A DNA stretch of 64,000 bases from positions 5,073,501 to 5,137,500 of the forward strand of contig NZ_JACHNC010000001.1 in NCBI RefSeq assembly GCF_014205215.1, given 5' to 3'. The notes under the pieces are model-generated. The model was not told where the DNA came from and ran no database searches. It saw only the letters and a list, made by a program, of their open reading frames with translations. The first letter of the stretch is position 1, and every line of letters starts with the position of its first letter. The translations under genes were made by a program, and so were the position numbers. Origin of the DNA: Actinoplanes lobatus. GTDB lineage: Bacteria > Actinomycetota > Actinomycetes > Mycobacteriales > Micromonosporaceae. Shown here in pieces: positions 17,450 through 27,844 of this stretch.

Positions 17450-19459
17450 TCACCGTCGCACGGTGCAGGAGGTCACCGCGGTCGCGCCCGGGTCGCTCTC
17501 CGACCTGACCTCGACCGTCACCGCCGGCACACCCTTGACGTAGACCTCGGCCGAGGCCGACTGACGGCCCGCTACCCCGACGACCGCCCGGGACAGTACC
17601 GCCCCCGGCGCGGAGATCCGGAAGACGTCGGCGTCCCGGCCGGTGTTGCGGATCGGAATCGTGCACCGAGCCCAGCCGGACGGCCCGGGGCGGGCGGTGG
17701 CCGGCGACGCCTTCACACCGCGGACCGACGGCCCGGCGCCGTCGAGGGAGCGGACCGCGACCTCGTACGAGAGCACGCCGTTCCGGTCCCGCTTTCGGTC
17801 CAGGACGTAGAAGTGCAGCCGGTTGGCCGTGTCCGCGTACTCGAAGAGGCTGCCCGATCCGGTGCCGGAGTGGAACAGCGCGTCGGAGAGCTGCCGGTAG
17901 TCGCCGATGGTCATCTTCTGCGGCGTGCCGTCCGGCAGTACGAAGTCGACCTTGTCGATGTCCTGCGGGTTGGCGTCGATGGTCCAGATGAACGGCGCGG
18001 CGTCCGCGTTCTTCGTCTTGGCCAGCAGCACGCCGGAGTCCGGGGTGAACGAGTCGAAGCCCATCCGGTCGACGACTTCGAGGGTGTAGTTGTCGTATCC
18101 GCCGCCGTCGCAGTACGGGTCCGTCGCGGTGTTGCAGGCGGGGCTGCGGTCGCCGCCGTCCAGGGTGACGTTGATGCCGGCCAGCCGGCGAGGGCCGGGA
18201 TCGACCGCGCGTGCCGTCACCCGGGTCACCACGACGCCGGACTCGGCCAGGCCTGAGCGGGAGAGCTTCAGCACCGCGGTGTCGTCGACGATGCCGAGCT
18301 TCATCTTGTTGCGCAGCATGTGCTGTGCGCCCATCGACGAGCCCCCGGTTCCCGGGATCAGCCACCGGCTGTGCGGTCCGCCGGGGCCGTTGAACGTGCC
18401 GCGGCTCAGCATCTCCCACGGTCCGCTGTAGTCGCGGCGCGCCGGCACGGAGTACGGGTTGTTGTAGTTGTCGCCGATGCCGAGGATGTGGCTGAACTCG
18501 TGCGCGTACGTCGACATGCCCGAACTCTCCGCCTGGAGTGAGCTGCCCTGGGTGGCGTTCGGCCAGATGTTCGCCGAGGCCTGCCAGGAGGTCCACTCGA
18601 CGTAACGGGTCGCGTTCCAGTTCGGCAGCGACTCGTCCGGCGGGCCGAACTCCTCGCTCACGTCCTCCTTGGTAGTGAACTTCATCGGGCCGAACTCCTG
18701 CCAGGTGGCCGACTCGTCCTGGCCGGCCGAGAGGAAGAAGACGAAATCGTACGAGGCCGCCTCCTGCTCGCCGACCGCCGCGATCCAGGCTGCGCGCGCG
18801 TCGGCACGCAGGTCACGCCCGCATACGTCGTCGGCCGGGCAACCCAGTCCGCGCTGCATGGAGTTCTCGATGCCGTATTCGTGGCTCGCGTGCGGCATCT
18901 GGTAGACACCGAACGCGCTCAGGTCGATGCCGAGGCGCCCGTTCGAGTCCTCCATCCAATATTCGTGGATGGTGTGGCCCCGGTTGAGCGTCCCCGGCTT
19001 GTTCAGAAAGTCCCGGTAGAACGCCGGCACTTCGGAGCGGTCCAGATTCTGTACGCCGGACGGGTTCCCGTAGATCGTCGAGTTCGCCGGTTGCGTGACC
19101 ACGAACGGCTGGTTCGGGTAGTCGACCAGCACCAGCGCCCCGTTGAAGGTGCGTTCCGAGCCGCGCACCGCCGGGTCGGCCCAGTCGGTGCCCGGCACAG
19201 CCCGGTAGTCGTCCCAGGTCATCGTGTCCGGCAGCTCGTACCGCTGGGGGTCGATCGGCTGCGGCGCGCCGGCCGGGCCGCCCAGGGTGACCGCCTCGTC
19301 GAGCTGCCAGGGCTGGGTCTGCGGCCAGTGCCGCATGCGCCACGGCGTGTCCGGATCCCCGGCCGGCGGCGCGGCCGTCGCCGGCGCGGCGTTGAAGGCG
19401 CCGGCCACCACCAGCGCCGCTACGGACAGTGCCGAGAACAACCGTCGCCCCGTCGTCAT
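17450..19459 (-). CDS. Secreted M6-family metalloprotease (immune inhibitor A-like)
   Basis: 669 residues. Sec signal peptide (about 1-30, ending ATAA). The zinc site is H320-E321-x-x-H324 (AHEFSHILGIGDNYNNP), within an M6 core; the third ligand is downstream. The region before it contains LVLVDYPNQPF and HTIHEYWMEDSNGRLG, typical of M6 proteases. The C-terminal about 150 residues (from GPSVRGVKASPATARPG) form an Ig/NEW3-like beta domain. Extracellular protein degradation. Divergently placed against a secreted CocE-type hydrolase 107 bp away, so the two may share a control region. Confidence 0.88.
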   Translation of the reverse strand: MTTGRRLFSALSVAALVVAGAFNAAPATAAPPAGDPDTPWRMRHWPQTQPWQLDEAVTLGGPAGAPQPIDPQRYELPDTMTWDDYRAVPGTDWADPAVRGSERTFNGALVLVDYPNQPFVVTQPANSTIYGNPSGVQNLDRSEVPAFYRDFLNKPGTLNRGHTIHEYWMEDSNGRLGIDLSAFGVYQMPHASHEYGIENSMQRGLGCPADDVCGRDLRADARAAWIAAVGEQEAASYDFVFFLSAGQDESATWQEFGPMKFTTKEDVSEEFGPPDESLPNWNATRYVEWTSWQASANIWPNATQGSSLQAESSGMSTYAHEFSHILGIGDNYNNPYSVPARRDYSGPWEMLSRGTFNGPGGPHSRWLIPGTGGSSMGAQHMLRNKMKLGIVDDTAVLKLSRSGLAESGVVVTRVTARAVDPGPRRLAGINVTLDGGDRSPACNTATDPYCDGGGYDNYTLEVVDRMGFDSFTPDSGVLLAKTKNADAAPFIWTIDANPQDIDKVDFVLPDGTPQKMTIGDYRQLSDALFHSGTGSGSLFEYADTANRLHFYVLDRKRDRNGVLSYEVAVRSLDGAGPSVRGVKASPATARPGPSGWARCTIPIRNTGRDADVFRISAPGAVLSRAVVGVAGRQSASAEVYVKGVPAVTVEVRSESDPGATAVTSCTVRR

Positions 19460-19566
19460 GGCGTCATCCTGGCAAATTTATCGACACCTCTCAATGGGCG
19501 TGATCCTGCACGCCGGCGCGCTAGCGTCAGGGGCGGCACAGATGATGTTCGATGTTTGGAGGTCGG

Positions 19567-21336
19567 ATGAGTTTACGCAGACGGGCAGCAGCCGCGGCCG
19601 GAGCGCTGATCACGGTTGCCGCTCTCGCGGTAGGTGGCCCGGCGGCCGCCGCCGCTGTCTCCCCACCGGGCGTCACCCACGAGGAGAACCCCCGCGTACC
19701 GGAGGGTGCGGTGTGGACGGAAGCCTACTTCCCGTCCGCCGACAACAGCGGCGTCGAGCTCCACGCCGACGTCCTGCGGCCGGCGCACCTGCCGTCGCGC
19801 GCCCGGACGCCGGTGATCCTCGCCGTCAGCTCGTACTTCAGCCACGCGGGCCAGACCGGACCGGAGGGGTGGACCCGTACCGGCCCGTCCAGCCGGTTCG
19901 CGGACTTCACCAGCGGCACCGGCCTCTTCGCCCGCGGCTACACCTACGTCATGGTCGACCTGCGCGGCTTCGGCGGAAGCACCGGCTGCCTCGACTGGGT
20001 GGGCCCGGGTGAGCAGGCCGACGTCGAGGCCGCGATCCAGTGGGCGGCGACTCAACCGTGGTCGACGGGCAAGGTGGGCATGTACGGCAAGTCGTACGAC
20101 GCCGTCACCGGGCTCGTCGGCAACAATCTGCGCCTGCCGGCACTGAAAGCCGTCGTGGCTCAGGAGCCGGTGTGGGACATGTACAACTACCTGTTCAGCA
20201 ACGGGGTTCCCCGTCCCAACGTGACCGGCACCCCGAACGCCTACAACGGCATCGCCACGATGGCGCCGCTGCCCGATGACACCGCCCGCTACCAGGCCAA
20301 CGCGGCGTACGAGCAGAGCCACCCCGAGTGCCTCGCCGACAACCTCACGAACAACAACAATCCCGATCTCGACTCGCCCTACTGGCGCGCCCGCAACCTC
20401 GCCGCCCAGGCCAGGGGCACGAACACCCCGCTCTTCGTCACGCAGGGCTTCATCGAGAACAACACCAAGCCCGAGGACATGCAGGAATTCCTCGACAACC
20501 ACCACGGCGTCGAGCGGGGCTGGCTGGGGCAGTGGGAGCACGTCCGCGGCAACGAGACGAACAATCAGGGCCAACTGCTCATGGGCCGCGCCGGGTTCTT
20601 CGACGAGGTCATGCGCTTCTACGACCGCTACCTGTTGGGCATCCGCCCGGCGGTGCACGACCCGGCCTACGCCGTCGAGGACAACACCGGCGCGTGGCGC
20701 GCCCAGCCGACCTGGCCGACGCCGTCCTCCCACACCAGCGCGGCCCTGGTCGACGGGCAGTACGTCGATGACGGAATCGCCTCGGCACTGGCCGCGCCCG
20801 CCGGTCAGGAGTGGGACATGGAGCACTACACGGATCCCGCTCCGCCCGCCGCCAAGGGTCTCGCGCCGACGTCGAACTATTTCACCTGGTCCACGCCGGT
20901 CGAGTCCCGGCTGAGGATCACTGCCACACCGCAGATCACGCTGCACGCGAGCGCGCTGGGCAATGTCATGGTGCGGCTGTGGGACGTCGCCCCGGACGGG
21001 ACCGCGGTGATGTTCGACGAGAACGTGGCGCTGATCGAACGAGCGGGCCGGGTGGCGTTCGACCTGAAGTCCACGGACTGGACCTTCGAGGCAGGCCACC
21101 AGCTGGGTGTGCAGATCGGAACGATCGGCAGCGGTAACTGGCGCGACACCCCGAGCGGCAACACGATCGAGATCACCCGCGCGCGGCTGAACCTAGCGCT
21201 GCAGAACCCGCGGCTCGACGTGCCGACCCAGGGTGACCGATCGCCGTTCCTCGACACCTACCTGAGGCAGTACACCCGCACACTCACCGGCGTCGGCGAG
21301 GGAACCTTCCCGCTCACCCTGCGCCACCGGCCCTGA
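19567..21336 (+). CDS. Secreted CocE/NonD-family hydrolase (X-Pro peptidase S15-like)
   Basis: 589 residues from the ATG at 19567, which has GGAGG five bases upstream; an in-frame ATG at 19552 lacks a site. Signal peptide 1-30. Alpha/beta hydrolase with the nucleophile S176 in GMYGKSYDA (family GxSYxG, with Ala in the last place), oxyanion-type VDLRGFGGSTG, and a C-terminal jelly-roll (from about 430, RITATPQITLHASALGNVMVRLWDV) as in X-prolyl dipeptidyl peptidases. Either a peptidase or an acyl esterase outside the cell. A 10-bp stem hairpin follows 20 bp after the stop. Confidence 0.87.
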   Translation: MSLRRRAAAAAGALITVAALAVGGPAAAAAVSPPGVTHEENPRVPEGAVWTEAYFPSADNSGVELHADVLRPAHLPSRARTPVILAVSSYFSHAGQTGPEGWTRTGPSSRFADFTSGTGLFARGYTYVMVDLRGFGGSTGCLDWVGPGEQADVEAAIQWAATQPWSTGKVGMYGKSYDAVTGLVGNNLRLPALKAVVAQEPVWDMYNYLFSNGVPRPNVTGTPNAYNGIATMAPLPDDTARYQANAAYEQSHPECLADNLTNNNNPDLDSPYWRARNLAAQARGTNTPLFVTQGFIENNTKPEDMQEFLDNHHGVERGWLGQWEHVRGNETNNQGQLLMGRAGFFDEVMRFYDRYLLGIRPAVHDPAYAVEDNTGAWRAQPTWPTPSSHTSAALVDGQYVDDGIASALAAPAGQEWDMEHYTDPAPPAAKGLAPTSNYFTWSTPVESRLRITATPQITLHASALGNVMVRLWDVAPDGTAVMFDENVALIERAGRVAFDLKSTDWTFEAGHQLGVQIGTIGSGNWRDTPSGNTIEITRARLNLALQNPRLDVPTQGDRSPFLDTYLRQYTRTLTGVGEGTFPLTLRHRP

Positions 21337-21757
21337 CGAGCCGCCACCGCGTGGACTGCCCGGCCGCCCGACCGGCCGGGCAGGCGAGTCCAGGCCGGAG
21401 ACAGGTCTCCGCGACCTGACAGCCACCGACCTCCGAGAGCGGCGATGATTTCCGAACTGACAAATCTCGCTAAACCTGACAACCCTGTCCGTCGCCTCGT
21501 ACCCAATGATATCAAATCGGACACGTGCCTCCAATATCTGGTATGGACGGTCACGAATGCCGGGTGAGAAATGACACATTCCGCGCCTATCCGGGTGTAC
21601 GCGGCCACTGAGGAATCCCGGCTGCGCCGCCGCTGTTTCGGATCAGGCTCACAGCACTTATCCAGCAACTCGATAGGGGTTGAGGTCAGAATGCGGGCCG
21701 GGATGTCGATCGGGATGAGTGATCGGACATTTTGCCCCCGAGAATGAGAGACGTGCC
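21337..21757. other. 421-bp gap: terminator, then AT-richer promoter region of chemoreceptor gene
   Basis: No gene is supported here. A perfect 10-bp stem (21356-21365 with 21374-21383, loop 8) follows the hydrolase stop and is a likely terminator. From about 21440 to 21560 the base composition is clearly lower in GC than the surroundings, with a direct repeat CTGACAA. This is probably the promoter and leader of the chemoreceptor gene. No sigma consensus was certain. Confidence 0.55.
21356..21383. terminator. Hairpin after CocE-type hydrolase gene
   Basis: CTGCCCGGCC pairs perfectly with GGCCGGGCAG around an 8-base loop, 20 bp after the stop at 21336. It has no T-run, as is common for actinomycete terminators. 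Confidence 0.6.
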
Positions 21758-23380
21758 ATGCCTCGAATTCTGAAGTCCCTCACGATGAACCGGGTCCTGA
21801 CCACGCTGCCCATCCGGCGTTCGATGCGCCTGGGCTTCTCCGTGGTGGTGGCGTTGCTGGTCTTGCCGGCCGTGGTGACCGCGGTCAGCCTCGGGCAGTC
21901 GACCGGGCGGGTCGGTTCGCTCGCCGACGCCTCGGTGCCGGGTGAGCAGATCGTCGGCCGCATCAATGCGCTGATGTACGAATACCGCAAGGAGCAGTGG
22001 CAGTACCTGGCGCTGCCCGCCGGTGACGAGGCGCGCGCCGACACGCTGACCTCCATGCAGGAGGAGGACGCGGAGATGAAGGAGCTCTTCGCGGACTACC
22101 GGAAGCTGCCGGTCGAGGACACGAGCACGAAGGCACTGGCGACGTTCGAGGAGCACTGGAACGGGTACGTGAAAGCCACCGCCGGTGAGGCGGCGCTGGC
22201 TGACAAGGGCGACGACGAGGCCGCGCGGGACACGTTCGACGACGGTCAGGGCGAGGAGCTGTGGGACGCCCTCAAGGACGACGTGAAGTCCTGGCGCACC
22301 ACCGCCACGGAGATCGCCAACGCGGACCGGGACGCCTCCCAGCTTTCCGCGATCGTCGCGTTCAGCCTGCTCGGGGTGCTACTGACGATCGCCGTGGCGG
22401 TCGCGTTCCTGGTCTGGCGGACGCTGTCACGGCGGATCACCGACGGGCTCGACACCCTGACAGAGGCAGCGGAGGGCATCGCCCGCGGTGATCTGGAGCA
22501 ACGGGTGGAGACCACGACCGACGACGAGATCGCCCAGGTCGCCGCCGCCTTCGACCGGATGGTGGAGTACCTGACCGGGATAGCCGACGTGTCGCAGCGG
22601 ATGGCCGAGGGCCAGTTGGCCGTCAACGCGCGGCCGAAGTCGGAGCAGGACCGTCTCGGGCAGGCGTTCGCGGCAATGGTGGCGAACCTGAACGACTCGA
22701 TCGGGCAGGTTCACTCCGCCGTAGATGCCCTGGACGAAGCCTCCCAGGACCTGACCGAGGTCTCCGACGGGGTACGCGGCGCCTCCAGCGAGGTCGTCGA
22801 CAACGCCGGACGGCAGGTCACCCTCGTCCAGGAAGCGCAACACGCGGCCGAGCAGACCGTCGATCTGGTCACCGGCGGCATGGCGACCGTGCAGCAGCTG
22901 GACGATGTGATGCGTGTGCTCGACATCAAGTCCAAGGAAATCGGTGGGATCGTCGAGGCGATCACCCGAATCGCCGCGCAGACGAACCTGCTCGCGCTCA
23001 ACGCCTCCATCGAGGCCGCCCGCGCGGGTGTGCACGGCTCCGGCTTCGCGGTAGTGGCCGGCGAGGTCCGCACGCTCGCCGAGGAGAGCGGCGCCTCAGC
23101 ACAGTCCATTGCGGACCTGGTCGCCGAGATCCAGCGGACCAGCGGCGACGCCGTACGGATGGTGGACGACCACGCCCGCGGCGCCTTCGAGCGGATCGCC
23201 GCCGGCACCTCCTCGCTGCGGGTCGCACTGGACGAGGTCGGTGCGTTCGCCAGCGCGAACGTGCAGTCCACCGAGCGGATGGCCGCCGCGACCGCGGCGA
23301 CCGCCGACTCCGTACGGAAGCTCGGGTCGACCGCCGACCAACTCCGCGGGGTAGCCGGCAGATTCTCGGTCCAGCCCTGA
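21758..23380 (+). CDS. Methyl-accepting chemotaxis protein
   Basis: 540 residues. ATG 21758 (MPRILKSL) is preferred over an upstream in-frame ATG. TM1 about 27-50, an extracytoplasmic four-helix-type sensor about 50-190, TM2 about 195-220, HAMP ([20 protein letters not shown]), and a cytoplasmic signalling coil whose hairpin tip contains [19 protein letters not shown]. No C-terminal CheR/CheB pentapeptide. Indicates chemotaxis, which fits an actinomycete with motile spores. No che or fla genes lie beside it, so it is an orphan receptor. Ligand unknown. Confidence 0.92.
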   Translation: MPRILKSLTMNRVLTTLPIRRSMRLGFSVVVALLVLPAVVTAVSLGQSTGRVGSLADASVPGEQIVGRINALMYEYRKEQWQYLALPAGDEARADTLTSMQEEDAEMKELFADYRKLPVEDTSTKALATFEEHWNGYVKATAGEAALADKGDDEAARDTFDDGQGEELWDALKDDVKSWRTTATEIANADRDASQLSAIVAFSLLGVLLTIAVAVAFLVWRTLSRRITDGLDTLTEAAEGIARGDLEQRVETTTDDEIAQVAAAFDRMVEYLTGIADVSQRMAEGQLAVNARPKSEQDRLGQAFAAMVANLNDSIGQVHSAVDALDEASQDLTEVSDGVRGASSEVVDNAGRQVTLVQEAQHAAEQTVDLVTGGMATVQQLDDVMRVLDIKSKEIGGIVEAITRIAAQTNLLALNASIEAARAGVHGSGFAVVAGEVRTLAEESGASAQSIADLVAEIQRTSGDAVRMVDDHARGAFERIAAGTSSLRVALDEVGAFASANVQSTERMAAATAATADSVRKLGSTADQLRGVAGRFSVQP

Positions 23381-23386
23381 CGGGCG

Positions 23387-23456
23387 GCCGGCGTGCCGCC
23401 GGGGTGACCGTCACCGCAATGGAACCGGTGGCTGTCACCCCGGTCGGCACGCCGGC
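23387..23456. terminator. Long bidirectional terminator hairpin
   Basis: Arms 23387-23408 and 23434-23456 match over 22 bp with one bulged base, starting 6 bp after the chemoreceptor stop. It lies between convergent genes (chemoreceptor and ankyrin protein), so it can stop transcription from both sides. Confidence 0.65.
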
Positions 23457-23540
23457 ACATTCCCGGACGCCTTCGGAGCCGGCAAGCCCTCCCTGACTGA
23501 CGAGCCGAGCCCTGGCCGGAGTGGATTCGCACTCAGCTGA

Positions 23541-24509
23541 TCAAGGATTGCGGCTGTGCCATTCGGCATTTGCGCGGGCCGACTCGTCCGTCTGGCGCCT
23601 CCAGTCGAGCCGGGCTGTGACGGCCGCGGGGTCCTCCAGGTCGGTGATGGCGGCGAAGACGTCCGGCCGGGCCGTCTCCAGCCAGGCCGTGATCGGTTCG
23701 CCGGTGCGTTCCAAGGTCGCGTCCAGACGGGCACCGACAGCGATCAGGGCGCGGATCAACGCGATGTCGCCCATCCCGTAGGCGGCGGCGACCAGCGGGG
23801 TCACCCCGGCCACGTCGGCGCCTTCGACGTCGAGGCCTTCGGCGAGAAGCCGTTCCAGCAGGGTGAGATCACGTAGGTGCGCCATGAAGTGGAGCAGGGT
23901 GCGGCCCCGATGGTCGCGCGTGTGTGCGGAGACGCCGGCGTCGAGCAGCGACACCACGCCTTCGGTGTCCCCGTGCAGCGCGAGCCGCATCAGTTCGCGG
24001 CGTTGCTCGTGCAGGCGGCGTGGTAGTTGGGCTTGGCGGGCAGGTCTGGGCGGGGGCGAGGGCGGGGGGACGATCCTCGCCACGGGTGTGGGCGCCCATG
24101 GATCCGGGAAGTCGGTGCGGCCCAAGCGCTGACGGGGCAGTCCGGCGGGACCGTTCTCCATGGCGGTTTTGGCGGCGAAGCAGCCGCTTCGGCTGCCGCC
24201 GAGCGCGACCAGCGTGGTCTCGTGCTGTTCCTCCTGCTCGCTGTGCGGAATGTGGACTCGCCCGTCCTGCCAGCGGACCTCGTGCCAGGCGCCGCCGCAC
24301 TGCACCCGTACCGGGTCCGTCGCCGGGTGGCCGGGACGCGGCGGCCCGGCCGGAGACTCGGTCGCGGACGGGAACAGGGCCGAGTGGATCAGGGGGTGCA
24401 GATGGTTCGGGTCCAGGAGCCCGAGCTGGATCAGGAGGGCGTCGAGCGGCAGGCCGAGACGTTCGAGCGGGATGTACGCGTCGTGCGGGGTGTAGGTGTA
24501 GAAGTCCAT
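23541..24509 (-). CDS. Ankyrin-repeat protein
   Basis: 322 residues. ATG 24509 follows AAGGA; the longer upstream reading lacks a site. The N-terminal about 180 residues are not recognised: MDFYTYTPHDAYIPLERLGL, then a region with VRWQDGRVHIPHSEQEEQHETT, and a Pro/Arg-rich linker. The C-terminal half has about three ankyrin repeats (GVVSLLDAGVSAHTRDHRGRTLLHFMAHLR; LLERLLAEGLDVEGADVAGVTPLVAAAYG; LIRALIAVGARLDATLERTG). A cytoplasmic protein-binding role is likely. It is 80 bp downstream of an ABC transporter operon on the same strand. Confidence 0.8.
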   Translation of the reverse strand: MDFYTYTPHDAYIPLERLGLPLDALLIQLGLLDPNHLHPLIHSALFPSATESPAGPPRPGHPATDPVRVQCGGAWHEVRWQDGRVHIPHSEQEEQHETTLVALGGSRSGCFAAKTAMENGPAGLPRQRLGRTDFPDPWAPTPVARIVPPPSPPPRPARQAQLPRRLHEQRRELMRLALHGDTEGVVSLLDAGVSAHTRDHRGRTLLHFMAHLRDLTLLERLLAEGLDVEGADVAGVTPLVAAAYGMGDIALIRALIAVGARLDATLERTGEPITAWLETARPDVFAAITDLEDPAAVTARLDWRRQTDESARANAEWHSRNP

Positions 24510-24589
24510 GGCGCTGCGATCCTTTCCTCCGAGTCCAGGTGTCCTTGCCCGTTGACAGGGCTGCTCTCGGGCTCCGGCGGTGCGCCCGG

Positions 24590-26974
24590 TCAAGCGGTGC
24601 GGGGGCGCAGGACGTTCCAGGTCACGGAGGCGCTCGCGGCCGTCGCGATGGCCAGGCTGCCGAGAACGGCCCAGGTCAGGGTGCCGCTGTCGAGGTGCAT
24701 CGACACCGGTGTGGCGGTCTCCGCGCCGAGGCCTGACGCGACGCCAGCCAACGGCGGTAGGGTGGCGAGCAGGCCGAGCGCCGATCCAATGAGCACCAGC
24801 AGCCCGGTCTCGCCGATCACGAAGCGCAGCAGCTGCCGCCGGGTGCCGCCGGTCGACCTCATCACCGCGAAGTCGTTGCGCCGCCCGTATCCCGCCATGG
24901 CCATGCTGTTGGCCACGGCCAGGCCGCTGTAGCCGACCGCCAGCACTGTGAGCATCATGGCCAGGCTGTCCGTCAGCTCGGCGTCGGTGTTGTACTCCTC
25001 CAGCGCGAACTGCTCGGCGTTCTGCAATCGGGCTCCCGCGCTCAGGGTTGCCGGCATCTGGTCGGCGGTCATGAAGATGTTGTCGGTCAGGGCCGTCGGG
25101 TCGTGCTCGCGGATCGTCTCCCGGGACAGGACGAAGGAACCACGGGCCTGGTCGGGCGGTAGCACCTCGGCAACCCGCAATTGCGCGCCGAGGCCGTCGG
25201 CGAACCGTACGGTGACCGTCGAGCCGGCCTGAACCTTCAGGAATTCCGCCATTACTGTGTCCAGTACTGCTTCGCCCGGCTTCGACCAGCGGGGATCTCG
25301 CGAGCCGACCCCGTCGATGACGGTCCCGTTGTCCTCCCGGGCCAGGAACAACCGGGTCGGCAGCGAGGCTCTGCCGTCCGGGTTCTCCCGGACCACCGCG
25401 TCATTGAGCCCGGGCGCGTTGCCGGGGTCGATGAGTACCTGCCCGGCCAGCTGCTGGGTGATCTCGGCGGGGTACGCCTGCCGCATGGTGTCGACCAGCC
25501 CGCTGATCAGAACGGCGAAGCCGATGGCCACGATGACCGGTGCGGCGGTGGACGCGGCCCGCCGGGTCGCGTTGAGCAGCTCGGCTCGGATGAGCATCGA
25601 GCCCGCGCCGGAGGACCGCCGGGCGAACGGCGCTGTCACCAGGCGGACGGCCGGTCCGATGATGATCGGTGCGAGCAGCGCCGCGGCGGCGATCAGGCAC
25701 ATCGAGGTCGCGATCGCCAGATTGACGCGGCGGTCCGCAGCGCCGACTGCGGTGACGAAGGCCAGCACCACACCCAGCCCGAAGGTCATCAGCCCGCCGA
25801 TCCGCCGGCCCCGGCCCATCGGGCGCTGTTCGGTCTGGGCGTCGAGCAGAGCTTCGATCGGCGCCACCCGAGAGGCGGAGCGGCTGGCCGCCCAGGCGCC
25901 CAGCACGGCGGTCCCGGTGCCGACCACGGTGGCGGTCAGCAGCGGCCACGCCGAGATGATGACCCGGGAGCCGGGCGGTACGACGTCGAGCCGGTAGAGA
26001 ATCGCCAGAACGGCCGGGGCGGCGAGACAGCCGGCCAGGCAGCCGGCGATCGAGCCGAGCAGGCCGACGATGACCGCCTCGCCGAGCACCATGCGACGGA
26101 TCTGGCGCGGGTCGGCGCCGATCGTGCGCAGCAGGCCGATTTCGCGGCGGCGCTGCGCGGTGGCCAGGGCCAGGGTAGCGGCGACTACGAAGATCGTGGT
26201 GAACAGCGCCATGATGGCCATGGCGCTGATCAGTTGGGCACCCAGGAACCGCTTGTGCGTGACGAACGCCGGTTCCACGACACCGCGAGCGTCGCCGGCC
26301 AGGGCGGAGCCGCCGTCACCGACGATGCTGCCGGCCCGGTCAGTGATGCTTTCGATCGAGGCGCCCGCCGACGCCAGCAGTCCGATCGTGGTGACCCCGG
26401 TGTCCCTTCGGGCGGCCTCGGCGTCGGTGAAGTAGAAGCCGTGGCCTTCGATGGTCCCGGTCACCGTATAGATGTGCACGTCGTCGGTGAGACCGACCGC
26501 GAGAGGGGTTCCGGTGGCCTTCCCCTGATCGGTGCCGACCACGACCTCGGTGTCGGATCGCGGCGGCCGCCCTGAGGTCAGCTCGTACGGCGCCAGCCGG
26601 GTGCTGGACCAGCCGTGCCCGGCTTCCATCGTGGCCTCGTCGGGCACCGGCTCGTCGTTCTCGAAGGCCTGGGCGTAGAAGTTGCGGTCGATGATCGCGG
26701 CCTCGACGCCGGAGATGGCGCCCAACCGCTGGACCAGGTCGCGGGCCTCGTCCTCGCTCCACGGGACGCGGTCCCTCAGGATGCCGTTCTGGTCGCGTGC
26801 CTGATCAGACACCACCAGCACCGGAGCTCCGGCCACCCGTGGTTGGGGCCGGGGGCGGCCCGAGTCGTAGAGGAGGATGGTGGCGGCGATCAGTCCGACG
26901 CCGACGACGACGGCGAGGAAGGTGGCGAGGAAGGAACGCCAGTGCTCGCGAATGTTGGCGGCGGCCAGCATCAT
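24590..26974 (-). CDS. ABC transporter permease, FtsX/MacB type
   Basis: 794 residues with about ten membrane segments in the duplicated FtsX arrangement: TM at about 15-35, a large extracytoplasmic loop, then three TMs (about 245-370), a central pair (about 400-450), a second loop, and three terminal TMs (from about 690). LRTIGADPRQIRRMVLGEA and RSTGGTRRQLLRFVIGETG are the paired cytoplasmic coupling loops. It overlaps the ATPase gene by 4 bp. Such transporters extrude peptides or lipoproteins or act in envelope-stress sensing. The divergently read two-component pair next door is the usual partner arrangement for peptide-antibiotic detox modules. Confidence 0.9.
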   Translation of the reverse strand: MMLAAANIREHWRSFLATFLAVVVGVGLIAATILLYDSGRPRPQPRVAGAPVLVVSDQARDQNGILRDRVPWSEDEARDLVQRLGAISGVEAAIIDRNFYAQAFENDEPVPDEATMEAGHGWSSTRLAPYELTSGRPPRSDTEVVVGTDQGKATGTPLAVGLTDDVHIYTVTGTIEGHGFYFTDAEAARRDTGVTTIGLLASAGASIESITDRAGSIVGDGGSALAGDARGVVEPAFVTHKRFLGAQLISAMAIMALFTTIFVVAATLALATAQRRREIGLLRTIGADPRQIRRMVLGEAVIVGLLGSIAGCLAGCLAAPAVLAILYRLDVVPPGSRVIISAWPLLTATVVGTGTAVLGAWAASRSASRVAPIEALLDAQTEQRPMGRGRRIGGLMTFGLGVVLAFVTAVGAADRRVNLAIATSMCLIAAAALLAPIIIGPAVRLVTAPFARRSSGAGSMLIRAELLNATRRAASTAAPVIVAIGFAVLISGLVDTMRQAYPAEITQQLAGQVLIDPGNAPGLNDAVVRENPDGRASLPTRLFLAREDNGTVIDGVGSRDPRWSKPGEAVLDTVMAEFLKVQAGSTVTVRFADGLGAQLRVAEVLPPDQARGSFVLSRETIREHDPTALTDNIFMTADQMPATLSAGARLQNAEQFALEEYNTDAELTDSLAMMLTVLAVGYSGLAVANSMAMAGYGRRNDFAVMRSTGGTRRQLLRFVIGETGLLVLIGSALGLLATLPPLAGVASGLGAETATPVSMHLDSGTLTWAVLGSLAIATAASASVTWNVLRPRTA

Positions 26975-27735
26975 GCCTCCAGCCGGGCCATCTGGGCGGC
27001 GATCCGGCCCGGCCTCGTCCGGTCGGCCGGTTCGAGCTCCAGGCGGTCGGCGATCCGGCCGTCCTTCAGGAAGACCACCATGTCGGCGTACGACGCGGCG
27101 ACCGGATCGTGGGTGACCATGAGGGTGGTCTGCGCCTGCTGGTCCACCAGCCGGCGCAGCATCGCGAGCATCTCGCGTGCGGATGTGGTGTCGAGTGCGC
27201 CGGTCGGCTCGTCGGCGAACAACACATCTGGTCGGGTGATCAGCGCGCGGGCCAGCGCTACCCGCTGCTGCTGACCGCCGGAGAGCTCGCTCGGCCGGTG
27301 TCCGGTGCGTTCGCCCAGGCCAACCGCGGACAGCGCAAGGTCCACCTCGGCGCGGTCGGGGCGGCGACCGGCGAAGCGCAGCGGCAACTCCACGTTCTGT
27401 GCCGCGGTCAGGGAGGCGACCAGGTTGAACGCCTGAAACACGAAGCCGATCCGCTCCCGGCGCAGGGCGGTGCGCGCGCGCTCGTCCATGCGGCCGATGT
27501 CCTCACCGGAGACGAGGATCCGTCCTGCGGTGGGCTCGGCCAGCCCGGCGGCGCATTGCAGCAATGTCGACTTGCCGGAACCGGAGGGGCCCATGATCGC
27601 GGTGAAGGTACCCGCCGGAAAGCCGATGGACACACCGTTGAGCGCCCGGACCTCCTGGGTGCCCCGCCGATGGACCTTGTGTACGGCGTGGAGTTCCACC
27701 GCTGTCAGCACGGACGAGTCTCGCGTCGCAGTCAT
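26971..27735 (-). CDS. ABC transporter ATP-binding protein (MacB/LolD type)
   Basis: 254 residues. Walker A GPSGSGKST, Q-loop VFQAFNLVASLTA, signature LSGGQQQRVALARAL, Walker B DVLFADEPTGALD, and H-loop MVTHDP. This is the 3.A.1.122/125 type that pairs with FtsX-like permeases. ATG 27735 has GAGG just upstream. First gene of a two-gene transporter operon (4-bp overlap with the permease), divergent from a histidine kinase gene. Likely under control of that two-component system. Confidence 0.93.
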   Translation of the reverse strand: MTATRDSSVLTAVELHAVHKVHRRGTQEVRALNGVSIGFPAGTFTAIMGPSGSGKSTLLQCAAGLAEPTAGRILVSGEDIGRMDERARTALRRERIGFVFQAFNLVASLTAAQNVELPLRFAGRRPDRAEVDLALSAVGLGERTGHRPSELSGGQQQRVALARALITRPDVLFADEPTGALDTTSAREMLAMLRRLVDQQAQTTLMVTHDPVAASYADMVVFLKDGRIADRLELEPADRTRPGRIAAQMARLEA

Positions 27736-27844
27736 ACCTCAATCCGACCGCATCACCGGTCGGCACACATTGATCCTGGGAATAGTCTTTTAGGTAGAGT
27801 GCGCACTACCGTGCCTGGCTCGGTCGATGACCTACCGTGGCGGG
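27736..27844. promoter_or_regulatory. Divergent promoter region, ABC transporter / two-component system
   Basis: The 109-bp gap is AT-richer than its surroundings. On the plus strand TTGATC near 27772 and TAGAGT about 19 bases later could be -35 and -10 boxes. It serves both the transporter (minus) and the kinase (plus). Confidence 0.4.
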